A DNA stretch of 64,000 nt from Cryptomeria japonica (GCF_030272615.1 NC_081409.1:475809573-475873572); one strand, 5' to 3'; shown: positions 35,671-47,790, numbered from the stretch's first letter. Numbers and translations: made by a program. Notes: generated by a model from the sequence alone, not told the origin.

Positions 35671-36963
35671 TGTTGACGGGTGTTTTGACACACTCACCAA
35701 CAGTCAGGTAGTTTATGTGAACACTCCCCACCTCTCCTAAAAAGCGATAAGTTTTTGGGAACAAACCACTCCAAGGTCTCTATAGTCGGTTCTCGACGGT
35801 GATGGGCAGCTCAGTGGTTGATGCGGTCGTACCTGTTAAAGGTGCTTGCTGGTTGAAACAACTTCCAATAGCTTGACTTTTTTTTTTTTTTGTATTTTTA
35901 TGGTTTAGATTCTCTTTCAAAATAAATTGCAAAAGATGGATCAAGGAAACAAGAAAATAACAATGGAATGAATACAATAACAACTTAAGGAACTACGCAA
36001 TTAGCACCTTGCAATCTAAATATCATCAATATCATTCAAACCAGCATTTAATAACGAACCTCCAATAAACATGCAAAGTCAGGCAACCTCACAAATCCAT
36101 CGAAACGAATACCACCGCAATATTGTTCTATCACATTAATTTTCATACACCATTTACGTGCGCAATATGATTCATAAAACAATAAAGCATAAAGTCAAAA
36201 TAAGTTGCTGATTTCAAACAATAGACATTACCAGATTGCAAAGAACAAATTTATAGCACATATGCATAGATCATGCAATCTATAAGCTGCTTCTTGTATT
36301 AACTCTAAAGAATGTATCATAACATCTACTCAAAGTCATAAAATATGCATAAAAATCTCTAAAAGAATATCTAATTGGGCCTCAAATCATCAATTTGTGG
36401 ACCCTTACAATGAATTAAATTCTCCAATTTATAGAGTTTCTTGTCCTACTTTCTAGGAAATAAACCTATCACTAGAAAAACGAGGAGTTGCAGTTGACTT
36501 GTAAGTCTCTGCCTGGAACTCTAGTTAACTACTACGAAATTGTGACTGGGTGAGCATTACGAAAAAGGTGCTGCATGAGCCAACACTTCATAATCATGCA
36601 AAACTTGCTCAATAATTCTAGATACATGCTGGAGCGGCAGTTGAAGTCCTAGTCATAGTGACATGCACAATTCTTCAAAATATACCACGCTATCATTAGC
36701 AACTGTATGTTCAACTTCTACTTCTTTTTATAACTCTTGCAGTTACTAATGATGCATGCAACTACCTCAGCAGGATGATCAACAACATGCTTGATTCTAA
36801 ACTTGTACTTCTTCAAAATCTCCTCTGCATTCTTACTTCTATCTTCTAACTTCTCTATTATCTTTGAAGCCTATTGACATTGAGTTATTAAGTACGTATA
36901 TCTATCCATTAACTCAATATTAAACTCTGCAGAAGTTGTAAAATATCGTGCCACATATGCATC
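35671..36963. other. 3' non-coding part of inner element 2
   Basis: No coding signal. It has a run of about 14 T at 35879-35892 (poly-A on the - strand) and a TATA-like string on the - strand (CTATAAATTGGAG) near 36430. Its left terminus, TGTTGACGGGTGTTTTG, resembles the reverse complement of the right terminus of LTR-like copy C. Confidence 0.5.
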
Positions 36964-39900
36964 TCACTGATGGAGTACATTATCTTCCTCTAAGCGCCCA
37001 ACATTAAGGATACCAAGCCCAAAAATACCCAACAACTGCCCTACAAACTTTTCATACTTCTTTATTGCACTAAGGAGAGGAGAACGGGCATCTGTTATGT
37101 CCTTCCCATACTGCTGAAGCATCTCATTCTTTAACTCCAAAATGTATATATAAGACTGCAAATTTTCAACACTATCTCCTCCCAAGAGATCTTCACCCAT
37201 TATGATATCCTCCCCGAGATTCAAAATCTGATATTGTTTATAAAAAATGTGGCGCTTTTGCTCCCACTGCTGAGAACATGAAGCTAGAGCTCCACCTACT
37301 TGTGTGGCTCTCCTATATACCTCCATGGTATTCTGCAAAAACAATCTAATCTTAGAAGCATTATTTTGTGTCCATGTTTTTGCAGTTGCTGCCACCTTTC
37401 TCACTTCAATGAGTGTCTTTATGTCGCCTTTCGGAAGTGATGAAGTTGAAGGTAAACTATCATCTAGACACATGTCCAGTGGCTTGCCCATCTCCACGAG
37501 TAACTGCTTGTACTGTTCCAACTGTGCTTTCACCTCTGAGTGAGAAATGTGTTCTTTCTCTATCCTGCTCCTCACCACACCGGTAGCCAGTTCCAGAGTA
37601 TCCAATTCTCCCCACTTGGTCTGTTTACCCAATTTTATTTGTGAAACTTGGTATTTCGGGGAGCTCTGGCCTTCAACTTGTGTAAGAACTGCTATATCGA
37701 CAATCACCTGACCAGAACCGGTTCTAGACAAATGATGCACGTTTTTTGCCTTCTTTGTTTTCCTGGGTTCTTCAGTGATTGCTTGTTGCAAGGTAATCTT
37801 CGGTAGTACCACTTTCTTTTTCTTCTCAAAGGTGAAGCTCAACCACTGTGGCGTGTCCTTGTCCTTATCACCTTCATGTGGTATGATTTCTGCAGTTACC
37901 TTGTGTACCTTTGATCGCTCTTCTGCTTCATCCTTCTCTTCCTCCTCTTGCTCCGGAAATTGAATACCTTGGGTTGACGTACCCGGTTGAACTTGGCTGG
38001 TTTGGAGAGCGATATCAATATTCAACTACTGTTGTTTGTGCAACTCTCCCAACCTATCACTTACTTCCTCTTCAAATCCTTTATTAGTTTTTCCTGTTCC
38101 TTCCAATTCCCCCTTAGCTGCTATTTCCTTTAACAAATTTTCTTGATCTTCAGGGGTTAAAAGCAATCTTTCATCATGTTCATCCTCGGGGTCAACTTGT
38201 TCTCTTTCTTCTTCAATTGGCTGTTTCTCTGGTAGATCCTGTTCATCTATGTCCATAGGATCCACCAGTGCCTGTTTCCCGAGCCGAACAAACTTCTTTC
38301 TTTTCTTCTTCTCAATTTTCTTTTGCACCAATTGTTCAATGGGTTGCTCATCCTCCTGATCAAAATTAGATTCAATGTTATGAATCGTGACCTTTCCAAA
38401 GCAGGAGTTAATGTTTGCATTAATGGAGGCAATGTTATTGATGTTGTAGCAAAAATGTCAATTGGTGCAAACACAGGCGTTGTTACAGGGATTGTAGTGG
38501 TTGATGATGTCCAAATTGGAGCCTGTGCTGCAACGGTAGGTGGAGGCTGAGTAGATGTTGTTGTTGTATCGGGAGGGGGTTGAGCAGATGTAGATGTTTC
38601 TTTATCAGCCTTCTCTTGCTCATCCTTTTCCGTAGTGCATTCTCCTGGTACCTGCCCAATAGCGGCCCTAACGGGATGTACTTCTGCAAGTGGCACAACT
38701 CCTAGCCCTTCCCTTATTCCAAAATATGTTGCCTTTTTCAATATCTCAGCCTTTCTCATTTGTACCTTGACCTGTTCCAAAAGCTCTCTTGTGGTTGGCT
38801 CAGGTCCAGCAGTCTCATCTGGTTCAGTGGATGTATTCTTCCTTGAACTCGACCTGGTTCTCTTGGCATACTCCCTGTGTACCCTTGATTGGGGATTATC
38901 CATGGCCGATTCTTTCTACTTTCCTTTCGAAATGCTTGGTCTAATCCTTGAATTCAGCCATTGTCTAGTCCTCATTATAACATTTTGAGTCACCGATTCT
39001 ATATTTATATCCTCCTGCCCTGACCATCTTATTGGAGAGTGGGGCTTCTTATTGATTCCTTGTTCCCTATATGCTTGGTCTAATAATTCACCATCATCCC
39101 TCAATTCTTTACGGAGATTGGTCTCTATTTCAAAATTCTTTATTTGTGGGACTGAGAGCCTAGAATAATTTTTCTCTCTAACTTCAAAACTATCTTTGAG
39201 GTTGGCTCAAAAGTCCTCCAAGCTCATTTTATGCCCGTCATAAGATTTCGGCATGATCAACTTTAGTTTGCCATATGGGTCATAATGCTCCTGAGCATAA
39301 TTAAACTCCTTCAAATGTAAGTCCTGAAGTTCTTTCTTAGCCGTCTTAGCTACTTGAATTTTTGAACAAGAAAAATAACCAATTGAAACAGAGAAATCCA
39401 CACCGGTTTTGTGTTTTGAAGACAATAGTGATTGCAACTCGACCATCTGCCTTAACATACTCCAAGAGTATCACCCGATCATTGCAATAGCTAGGCAGCA
39501 GCATGTGATTCCCTGTGAAGCCACTAACCCTGATGTATGTGGACCGTTGATTCTGGATGAACCAACATGCCCATTCCCTTATTATTGCCATAGCTTCTGG
39601 GCTTATTCGGTAACCTGTATCACCTGTAAGTTTTATAATAACGGGGAAGAGGAAGTTATCATTTATCCTTTTAAAATGTATCTTTGCATTGCCTAGGGGG
39701 AGTTGAGTATAATACTCCCACACCTTCTTCTGTCCCTCTTCATCACCTAGTTGGCCCTTTGTCTGTAGTCCTAGAAACTTGCCTACCCGAGCAGCTACCC
39801 AGATAACATAGGAAGTAAAGAAGAATTTCTTTGTTTTGTGTACATCAATCAATTGTTTGTGTATGTTATCTGAGAGTATTTGGGCCCAATCAAAATAGTA

Positions 39901-40523
39901 GTCATGTATTGAAACATCCAGGGGTGAAAATCTCGACAATTTGGCTTGCCGAAGGCCTTGCTCAACATGATAATTAAGTCCCGTTGTGGCTCCTTGAAAT
40001 CAACCCTTAGGATGTCATTGGCCTTCAACCCTGTCTTTCTCTCCTCTTCGAGCCAGTTTTCATTCATGTCTCTTGCAAGAGGCGGTATCCTTATCCCACA
40101 CCTCTGCAGCTTCCTCCTTAGTTGTCAACAACACTTCATCCCTTGAAGGAATACCAAAAACAAACCCTAGGATATCTGCTGATAAATCAATTATTGTTCT
40201 GCCTTAATCATCTACGCACTTCCTGGTGTCTGCGTTGTAGCACTGTGCGATAGTCATGATAAATTCAGGGGCTTGAACAGATTTTGGAAAGATGGTTGCC
40301 TCCACCAGCCTCGATCTCTTAATTCTTCTATAAGGAGCCTCCAACCTTGGCTTGTCTAGTCATGTTTTGATGTCCTCTCGTTCAACATGTCTCACCTTGG
40401 TATTTGTCACCCACTTGATCTGGTCATCTAATTTATAAGCGTATGTCTGTCCTTGGTAGTGGTACTTCATGGTTGCAGGTAGCTTTTCCAATTCCTTAAC
40501 TTTCTTGCTGGAGGTTGGGTCCA
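36964..40523 (-). pseudogene. Long ORF of inner element 2, unknown protein
   Basis: From an ATG at about 40523 (MDPTSSKKVKELEKLP) a coding-like reading of nearly 1,190 codons can be followed across frameshifts (near 39430 and 38395) and several stops (including 39207, 38916 and 38026). Recognisable stretches: FVFGIPS, then YYFDWAQILSDNIHKQL and FFFTSYVIWVAARVGKF. KVWEYYTQLPLGNAKIHFKR, SPEAMAIIREWACWFIQNQ and YIRVSGFTGNHMLLPSY follow. The middle is Pro/Thr-rich (near 38.5 kb), then a Lys/Glu-rich segment and a probable coiled coil (VKAQLEQYKQLLVEM). There is no RT, integrase, protease or zinc knuckle. I do not know its function; proteins of this look seem to be carried by plant retroelements. 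Confidence 0.6.
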
Positions 40524-40597
40524 TTTATTGCTCTAATCTGCAAGAAAGAACCACAAATTAGCCTATCTTATAGTCAAAAATATCAATAATATCACCC

Positions 40598-41905
40598 ACT
40601 CCAGGACTCCGGGGTTCCGAGGTGAGAAACTCCTTAAAAAACAACTGACTTCAGAACTCTAGGGATCTGAGGTTCCAAGGTCAGGACAAGCTAAAACAAT
40701 AAGGCCCGGAACTCCGAGGTTGCATAGTGAGACAAAACAACAGTTCCGGACTTCGGGGTTCCAAAGTCTTGAGGTAATTCGATTGAAGGCCCAAGGGATG
40801 GTCTAGAACTCCGGGGTAAAAAAACATAGCCAAAGGGGATCAACCTCAGAACTTCGGGGTTCCGGGGTAAAAAGCATGGCCAAAAGGGGATCAACCTCGG
40901 AACTCCGAGATTTCGGGGTAAAAAGCATGGCCAAAACAGCAGAGCCCGGAACTCCGGTGTTCCGGGATAAGGCAGAACATCAGAGCCCGAAACTTTAGGG
41001 TTCCGGGGTGGACTGGAAGAATGGCTCGGGACTTCGGGGTCCCGGGGTGCTCAGTCAAATGCCCAAAAGGATGGTTCGGAACTCCAGGGTTCTGTGGCAA
41101 AAAAGGGGAACAACCTCGGAACTCCGAGGTTTTGGGGTTCCGTGGTAGGAAACCAAGATAGCGGACAAAACACAAGACTTCAGGATTCCAAGGACCCGAA
41201 ATCTCAAACTTAGGGCACGAGAATACACCAACGCGAAAAATGAGAAACGAGGAAACAGGAAAGAAAAAAAAAAAACTAAACTAAAAAAACTAGAAAAACT
41301 AAACAAGACAACACAAGGAGGAAGAAAATCCACCAACTTGGCGGAAGAAAACTCGCGAAAGCTCGATGACATGGAGGCACGAAGTTGAGAGGTCAGAGCT
41401 GGAAAACTGGAAAGCTTGAATGCACAAATGAGCTTAGAAAAGTTCATTCTCCCTATTTATACCCCTCGATAAGCTGTCCGTATGATCGCCTTAAACATGA
41501 CCTCAGGGGTCCGGGGTTCCGGACTTTCGAGGTGACAAACAAGAAAACCACAAACACACCTTGGAACTCTGGGGTTCCAGACTCCCGAGGTGGAAAACAA
41601 GTAGGGCACTTTGGGACTCTGGGGTTCCGGGGTTTCGGGGTGAAAACACAAAACAACTTTAGGATTTCGGGGACCCGAAATTTCGAAGTGACAAACGAAT
41701 AGACAACAAAACACGAAGAACTCGTAGTTTCGGGATTCTTGGATTCCGAGGCTTAAACGCAAAAGAAAAAGGCAAGACCTTGGGATCCTGGGGATCCGAG
41801 GTGAAAGCAGGAAACAAAAGCCTACTGCGGAACTCCGGGGTTCCGGAGTAGGACTTCGAAACAACGAAGAACACCTCAAGACTCAAGGGTTTCAGGGTGC
41901 AAAAG
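40598..41905. repeat. Array of about 21 hairpin-like GGAACTCCGGGGTTCC motifs
   Basis: Degenerate copies of GGAACTCCGGGGTTCCGGGGT occur every 40-90 bp: about 13 between 40598 and 41200 and about 8 between 41500 and 41905. A gap holding the TATA box separates the two groups. The core is an inverted repeat (GGAAC..GTTCC), so each could form a short hairpin in DNA or RNA. Linkers such as AAAAGCATGGCCAAA also recur. The region has no supported coding content; the open frames drawn through it on both strands are repeat artefacts. Confidence 0.85.
41453..41465 (-). promoter_or_regulatory. TATA box of inner element 2
   Basis: On the - strand GGGGTATAAATAGGG, about 540 bp inside the right end of the element and upstream of its long ORF. 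It suggests transcription leftwards, towards that ORF, and places an RNA start near 41.43 kb. Confidence 0.6.
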
Positions 41906-42004
41906 GCAAAAACTAAAAAAGGAAAACTACAAAAAAGCAAAAGGGAGGGGACCCATATTTTCAAGACAAGGAAAGTGATGGGGTTAGGTATGCAGGGCAT
42001 AACA

Positions 42005-42330
42005 GGATGAAGTCCTCTGAAAGCTTTTATCACTGAGGTACTTATCAATTTTTATGTACCAAGCTCGAGGAGATTGTTTCAGGCCATAGAGTGCTTTCAC
42101 CAGTTTGCATACCTAGTGTTCTTTATCGACAACCATGAATCTGGAGGATGCGTCATATAGACTTCTTCCTGCAACTCACCATTGAGGATTGCACTCTTGA
42201 TGTCCATTTGATGGACTTTCCAACCAAACTGGGCAGACATGGCAAGGACTAGCTAAATGGTACTCATTTTGGTTGTAGGAGCAAAAGTCTCTTCGTAGTC
42301 AATGCCCTCTTTCTGCGTGAACCCCCGAGC
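42005..42330 (-). pseudogene. Copia RT, N-terminal part
   Basis: On the - strand: VARGFTQKEGIDYEETFAP, then VHQMDIKSAILNGEL, the RT motif A with its catalytic Asp (usually VHQMDVKTAFLNG). EEVYMTHPP and [17 protein letters not shown] follow. One stop lies after KMSTI and another before VCKLVKAL. The segment is cut on both sides by inserted elements; its neighbours are at 48591-48660 and 34646-35665. Confidence 0.92.
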
Positions 42331-42335
42331 AACTG
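42331..42335. repeat. Target duplication of inner gypsy, left (AACTG)
   Basis: AACTG pairs with AACTA at 48586-48590. Excision in silico of the element plus one copy restores the copia reading at AQL-VARG. Confidence 0.75.
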
Positions 42336-43126
42336 TGATGCAACAGGGTGGAAACTATCTTTCTCACCATTCACCTATCCTTCTCATAGGGTCTTCTGAC
42401 TTAACAGACAACTTTAAACTTCCATACCTAGCACATGAGGATGCTAGGTCTATCTTAGTAGGGAGTCAATTCCCTCCACTCTCTGCTGTAGGACACAAAA
42501 CTACAATTAAAAGTACCCTAACATTACCCATTCCACCTGGTTATATCTTACAGCAAGGTGGAATGGTAGACATTCACATCGTAGACTCTCAATCTCATAG
42601 ACCACTCGGGTTCAAACACTTCTTGTCGCAGAAATGACAGGAACTCCTATCTTCCTTACCACTTGAACTCCAGACAAATGTAAGAACAGATCAATTCATA
42701 ACATCACTAACAAAACATGAAATACTTCTACTGAACGAGACCCTACAGGTCGAGCAAACAAGAACAGAAAAGAAAATTCAGGAAACACCTGAGTTGACTT
42801 GCGGAAAATGAATCGTTTTTTTTTTAATTCCTCCTTCCTTCAATCTTTCATTCACAAAGTAACATGCACTAACTCCTGCCTCATAGCTTACGAGGCATAT
42901 AAAAACTACAACTTCTGGACACCAACAGTCATGGTATGACTGTTGGTGTTCTAGTTACAACCGATTGAGCGTCTTTATATTCCAAAACAGACCCTACAAG
43001 AAACATATTAGAGATAAATACAAAACGGTCATCATGGACCTTTATTCAAACCAAAAGTAAATCAAAACCCCTAAAACTCTTAAACCACACTTAGACCAAA
43101 AATGCCAAGTTGGTGCTCTTGCACCA
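42336..43126 (-). repeat. 3' LTR of inner gypsy, about 791 bp
   Basis: Starts TGATGCAACAGGGTGG and ends GCTCTTGCACCA on the + strand. It aligns end to end with 47791-48585 apart from scattered substitutions and short indels. Inside is a hairpin-like pair (ACCAACAGTCAT with ATGACTGTTGGT) near 42930-42955. A TATA-like string (TATATGCCTCG, - strand) lies near 42895. Confidence 0.92.
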
Positions 43127-43149
43127 TACACCCATAGAGGAAAAATATT

Positions 43150-44659
43150 TCATCCTCCTGATGAAATGAGGTCTTCAACTTTGACTCCATGTTGGTTAAT
43201 GTCCGCTTTAGACATCTAGGTTGCATACTCGTTTGGTAAACCGAGCCACTTGACCAAGTACTCTTTATACTCCTTCCTTCTTGTTCTTTTCACCTCTTTG
43301 GAATCTAAGATAGCTTCCAGCTGCACAGGTTGATTAGGTGGAAGATCTTTAATCCAATCCACATCAGCATCCTCTGGTTCACCTGCTTCTTGACTTGCAA
43401 CAACAGATCCCTTAAAAGGGTATAAATCAACCATATTAAAGATTGGTGAGATGGCAACTCCTTGTGGGAGTTGAATCTCATATGCATTCTGACCGAACTT
43501 GTGTACTATTTTGCAAGGACCAATATTTTTCATCATCAACTTGCTGTATTTGCCTTTGGGAAGTCTTTCCTTTTTAAGATAAGCAAACACCATATCCCCA
43601 ACCTTATCTTGGACATCTTTCTTTCTCAAATCTGCACTTTTCTTATACTTTTCCACATCGTTCTTTAAAGTCTCTTTGACCTGCTCATGGATATCTTTCA
43701 TGGTTACAACAAAATCTTCAGCATGTGCACTTCTTTTATTCAATCCACTTATGTCTCTCAACTCATAGACTCCCCTTCGATGCATTCCATAAACAATCTC
43801 AAATGGACTTTTACCAATACTATGGTTGACTGAGTCATTATAGGCATATTCAGCCTATGACAAGATCAAATCCCAAGCTTCCTTATGTTCTTTTGTTAGA
43901 CATCTCAATAAATTGCCCAAAGATCTGTTCACAACCTCAATTTGCCCATCTGTTTAAGGATGGCAGGCAGAACTGAAAGTTAAATTTGTCCCTAGTTTCC
44001 TCCACAAGGTTCTCCAAAAATGACCAATGAACTTGAGATCTCTGTCTGATACTATAGACAATGGCAAACCATGAATTCTGACAATCTCTCTAAAGAACAA
44101 ATGTGCAATATGAGAGGCATCATTAGTTGTCTTACATGCAGTGAAATGTGCCATCTTACTAAATCTGTCCACTACTACATAAACACTATCAAACCCCCTT
44201 GAAGTCCTTGGTAGTCCCAACACAAAACCATACTTATTGACTCCCATGGTCTGCTTGGTACGGGTAAAGGTTGATACAAACCGGCATTGGAACTCGAACC
44301 CTTAGCTCTTTGACATATCATACAACCATCACAAACTTTTTCTCATCCAAGTGCAACTTTGGCCAATAGTAAAACCTCTTGACCTGTTCCAAAGTTTTAT
44401 CACAACCAAAATGTCTCCCTAAAGTATCAGAGTGCTTCTCCTTCACCAAATTATCCCTCATTGAGCATTTAGGCACACACAACTGGGCCCCCTTGAAGAG
44501 TAACCCATATTGTATCACAAAATCCTCATAGTCTTTATGAAATGTACCTTGAAATTGCTGGGATACATTAAAAGCATCATTGAAATCTGCATCAGTAGCA
44601 TACATACCTTTAAAACTGTCTATTCCCACACTTTGGAGCTGCACTTCTTGTACTAGTCC
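43150..44659 (-). pseudogene. Gypsy integrase and chromodomain
   Basis: On the - strand: the zinc-binding part (GRHFGCDKTLEQVKRFYYW), then the core with [12 protein letters not shown] and [14 protein letters not shown], giving the first two catalytic Asp residues. A stop falls just after SSACHP, where the sequence leading to the catalytic Glu (TDGQIEVVNR) begins in relatives. The C-terminal part has GDMVFAYLKKERLP, KNIGPCKIVHKFGQNAYEI and FNMVDLYPF. It ends in a chromodomain, KEYLVKWLGLPNEYAT, cut by TAG at 43216 where Trp is expected. The remaining tail runs to TGA at 43150. Confidence 0.88.
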
Positions 44660-46651
44660 TGCTCTCCTACTCAATGCATCAGCTACTTTGTTGGCTTGAC
44701 CTTTCTTATGTTTGATGGTGAATGTATAGGCCTGAAGATATTCTACCCATTTCATGTGTTTATGACTTATCTTCTCTTGGCTGTTAAGAAAACTCAAAGC
44801 ATGATTATCAGTGAATACTACAAACTCCTTAGGTAGAAAGTAATGTCTCCATTTTTTAAGTGCTTGGACCATGGCATAAAGCTCCAAATCATATGATGAA
44901 TATCTCTTTTTAGCTTCATTTAGTTTTTCACTAAAGAATGCAATTGGTTTTCCTTCCTTAATACTGCCCCTATTGCAAACCCACTAGTATCACACTCAAT
45001 AGTAAATACTTTACCAAAATCAAGAAGAGTAAGGATTGGCTGTTGTGATACCTTTTGCTTCAAGACTTCAAAACTCTGATCTGCTTCCTTTGTCCATTGA
45101 AACCTGAACTTTTTCTCCCCCTTAATGGTGTCCATCATTGGTGCAACAATATGACTGAAATTTCTGATAATTTTGTAGTAAAAACTTGCCAAACCATGGA
45201 AACTCCTAACTTCTCCAACTGTCTTAGGTGTATGCCAACTGATTATTACTTCCACTTTGGTGGGATCCATCTTCAAAGTTCCTTGAGAGACCACAAATCC
45301 TAAATAGACAAGTTCCTCTGTCATCCACACACACTTCTTGAGGTTGATCATTAGCCTTTCCTCATTCAATCTCCTTAACACCCTTCCAAGTGTTCTTCTT
45401 TTGTCTTGCTGTAGACTAAATGTCACCCAGGTATGCTACTACAAACTTATTGATAAAATCCCTTAAGACCTCATTCACGAGTCTCATGAATGTACTAGGG
45501 GCATTAGATAACCCAAAAGGCATTACTAACCATTCATAGAGACCTTCATTGGTTTTAAATGCTATTTTCCACTCATCACCTTCTCTTACCCTTATCTGAT
45601 GATAACCACTCCTTAAATCTATCTTTGAAAAGTACCTTGCACCTGCTAGGCTGTCCATGAGGTCTTCTATCCAAGGTATAGGAAATCTGTACCTAATTGT
45701 GATTTTGTTTATAGCCCTAGAGTCCGTGCAAAGTCTCTACTTCCCATCCTTTTTGGGTGCCAAAACAGTTGGCACAACACATGGACTTAGGCTCTTTCTT
45801 ACTAAACCTTTATCCAACAACTCCTGCACCTGATTTTTGATCTCCTCATTTTGTTGAGGTGTCATCTTATATGCTGCCTTATGGGGCAGACTTGCACCAG
45901 GTATTAAGTCTATGTGATGACTTACATCTCGGACGGGAAGTAAAGCACTTGGCAACTCCTCCACTACTATATTCTCATACTTGTCAAGTAGACCCTACAC
46001 TTCATTTGAGACTTCTTCCTTGTCACTAGTTGCAGTATTGCAGATTGGCTTAGCTACAATAGCATATCCACATCCTTCCTCCTCAAGATCCTTCAAAAAC
46101 TCCTCCTTCATCAAGATGACATTAGGTCCCTCATAAGCTGCACCCATATCTTCTTGCAGTGGTTCAAGGGTATAAGACACTCCATCCTTCTCAATAACAT
46201 AAGTGTTTTTATGCCCATCATGTTGGGCTTTCCTATCAAATTGCCAAGGCCTTCCAAGAAGAAGGTGGCACACATCCATTGGAACAATATCACAAAGAAC
46301 TTATCCTTATAAGGACCCAAATTAAACTCTACCCATGCCTGCTCATTCACAAGTACCTACTGTCCCTTAATAGGCCATGATATCTTATAAGGATTTTGAT
46401 GAGGGATTCTCTTCAGCTTAAGTTTTTCTACTATTTCTAAAGACACTATTATCTGTTGAACCTGAATCAACTATAACTTTGCATACGTTGCCTTGAGATT
46501 TATAGGCTTTTCGAAACAAAGCTTTCCTTTGAGGAGGCTCCTTGACGGTTTGTACTTTTATTAGAGTCCTTTCAATCATTAGAGATTCTCTTGTCTCCGG
46601 AGTGACATGAACAAAAGGAGAGTTCACACTCCCTTCATCTTCCTCCCGCAC
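44660..46651 (-). pseudogene. Gypsy protease, reverse transcriptase, RNase H
   Basis: Protease: VIVDSGSTDN near 46470 (catalytic Asp present). RT: HHIDLIPGASLPHKAAY, PKKDGK-stop-, [14 protein letters not shown] (motif A Asp) and [16 protein letters not shown]. The catalytic box reads AYLGDI instead of a YFDD-type box, so the first Asp of the pair is Gly; a stop follows at once. Then VYLGFVVSQG and the connection domain. RNase H: FTIECDTSGFAIGAVL, ELYAMVQAL, VFTDNHAL, KVADALSRR. Stops and a frameshift near 44.92 kb break it. Confidence 0.9.
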
Positions 46652-46654
46652 TAA

Positions 46655-47748
46655 TTGATTCCTCTTCTCTCCATTATAAGAACTAGTACCAGCTTTATCA
46701 GGACACTTCCATGCTGGATGTCCAATTTGGTTGCAGTTATAGCACTTTCCTGAGAAAGTATTAGAACCCCTCCTGGTCCATTGAATCTTCCTCTGCCTCC
46801 CGGTCTCCTACCTCTAAAACTTCCTACCATTAGACTCTTGGTTTGTATTCTGCTCACCTGGATCCTTTTGTGGTCCTCTTCCACTATGATTTTCTCTGCC
46901 TCTAAAATTTCTTCCCCTACCTCTTCCTTGCTGTTCTTGTTTCCTCTTGATCTTTTCTTCTACCTTACAAGCGAGTTGATAGCATTCTTCCAAGCTCAAT
47001 TCATCCTGTATGTTGAATCTCAGCCCATTGAGATACCTTGCAATCAACCACCTCATCGTCATGGTGTCTGGATCTCAAAGTCAGTTTGTGGAATTCTTCA
47101 GTATAGGACATAACATCCATACAGATTTTGAAGTTTCCTAAATGTCTGCACAACATAATCAACTGGTAGGAACTGGGCTTTGAGTTTTGAGACCATTCTG
47201 TCCCATGACACTATCTTTGTTTTACCTCCTTTTACCCTCTCTTCTTGAACAAAATTCTACCAAGTGAGTGCTGGACCTTTCAGCTTTGTTTTGGCATACC
47301 TTACTTTCTTGGTATCCTTTACCTCCTCAAATTCAAAGAAATTGTAAAGTGCATCTATCCATGCTAGGAGCTCTTCACTATCTCTTTTTCCTCCATACAT
47401 GGGCACTTCAACCTTCGCCATGGAAACACTATCCCCTTTCACAGCCTTGAGCATCCTTACCATTCTCAACTCTTCAGTGTCCATTGGTGGCTCTGGCACC
47501 TGCTAACCCACAACTGGAGGGTTGTTACCGTCACCCCCTTTCTCTTCCTCATCACTTTGGCTACCACTGACCATTCCTCTTCTTTGATTCTTCTCCAAAG
47601 CTATTAACCGGGCCAAGGTTGCTTCTTGAGATTCTTTGAAAAGTTTTTCCTTCGAGAGCAGCTGATCTTTCAATTCCCGATTCTCCCTACCTGCAGAATA
47701 AATTTTCAGAGGCATCTTGGACTTCAACTTGCTAGCACCTAGTTTCAT
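46655..47748 (-). pseudogene. Gypsy gag with zinc knuckle
   Basis: Starts MKLGASKLKSK at 47748 and has a stop at 47503, after which the frame continues (EELLAWIDALYNFFEFEE, then LKGPALTW). After frameshifts it reads VDYVVQTFRKFQNL and LNGLRFNIQDELSLEECYQLA, typical of plant gypsy capsid. A Gly/Arg-rich stretch follows, then a zinc knuckle CYNCNQIGHPAWKC (CX2CX4HX4C) at 46703-46744. The gene begins about 27 bp from the primer site. Confidence 0.87.
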
Positions 47749-47774
47749 TCACTTCTTCCTCTTGGTCTACAGCT

Positions 47775-47788
47775 GTGATTTGATACCA
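47775..47788 (-). other. Primer binding site of inner gypsy
   Basis: TGGTATCAAATCAC on the - strand, two bases inside the 5' LTR. The first eight bases match the complement of plant initiator tRNA-Met 3' end (TGGTATCA..). Confidence 0.7.
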
Positions 47789-47790
47789 CT

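Larger units (their letters stand above)
35671..42004 (-). mobile_element. Inner element 2: pol-less element with unknown ORF
   Basis: A 6.33-kb insertion in the copia RT, starting TGTTGACGGG and ending GGCATAACA (TG..CA), with a 5-bp target duplication. It encodes one long degenerate ORF on the - strand (40523 down to 36964) and no RT, integrase or RNase H that I can see. A - strand TATA box lies at 41453-41465, upstream of that ORF. I could not find two matching LTRs: the two ends do not align with each other. It may be a non-autonomous LTR derivative that lost or recombined one LTR. Confidence 0.7.

Noticed and set aside
38323-38988. + strand frames at 38323-38550 and 38635-38988
   Set aside because: Antisense to the long ORF of element 2 and without recognisable sequence.
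40598-41905. Possible CRISPR array because of regularly spaced palindromic motifs
   Set aside because: Copies are degenerate, spacing is irregular, spacers repeat parts of each other, and the context is a plant retroelement.
40691-42048. - strand frames with many Pro/Arg/Ser repeats (up to 140 codons)
   Set aside because: Produced by the GGAACTCCGGGGTTCC array read in different frames; no start context and no domain.
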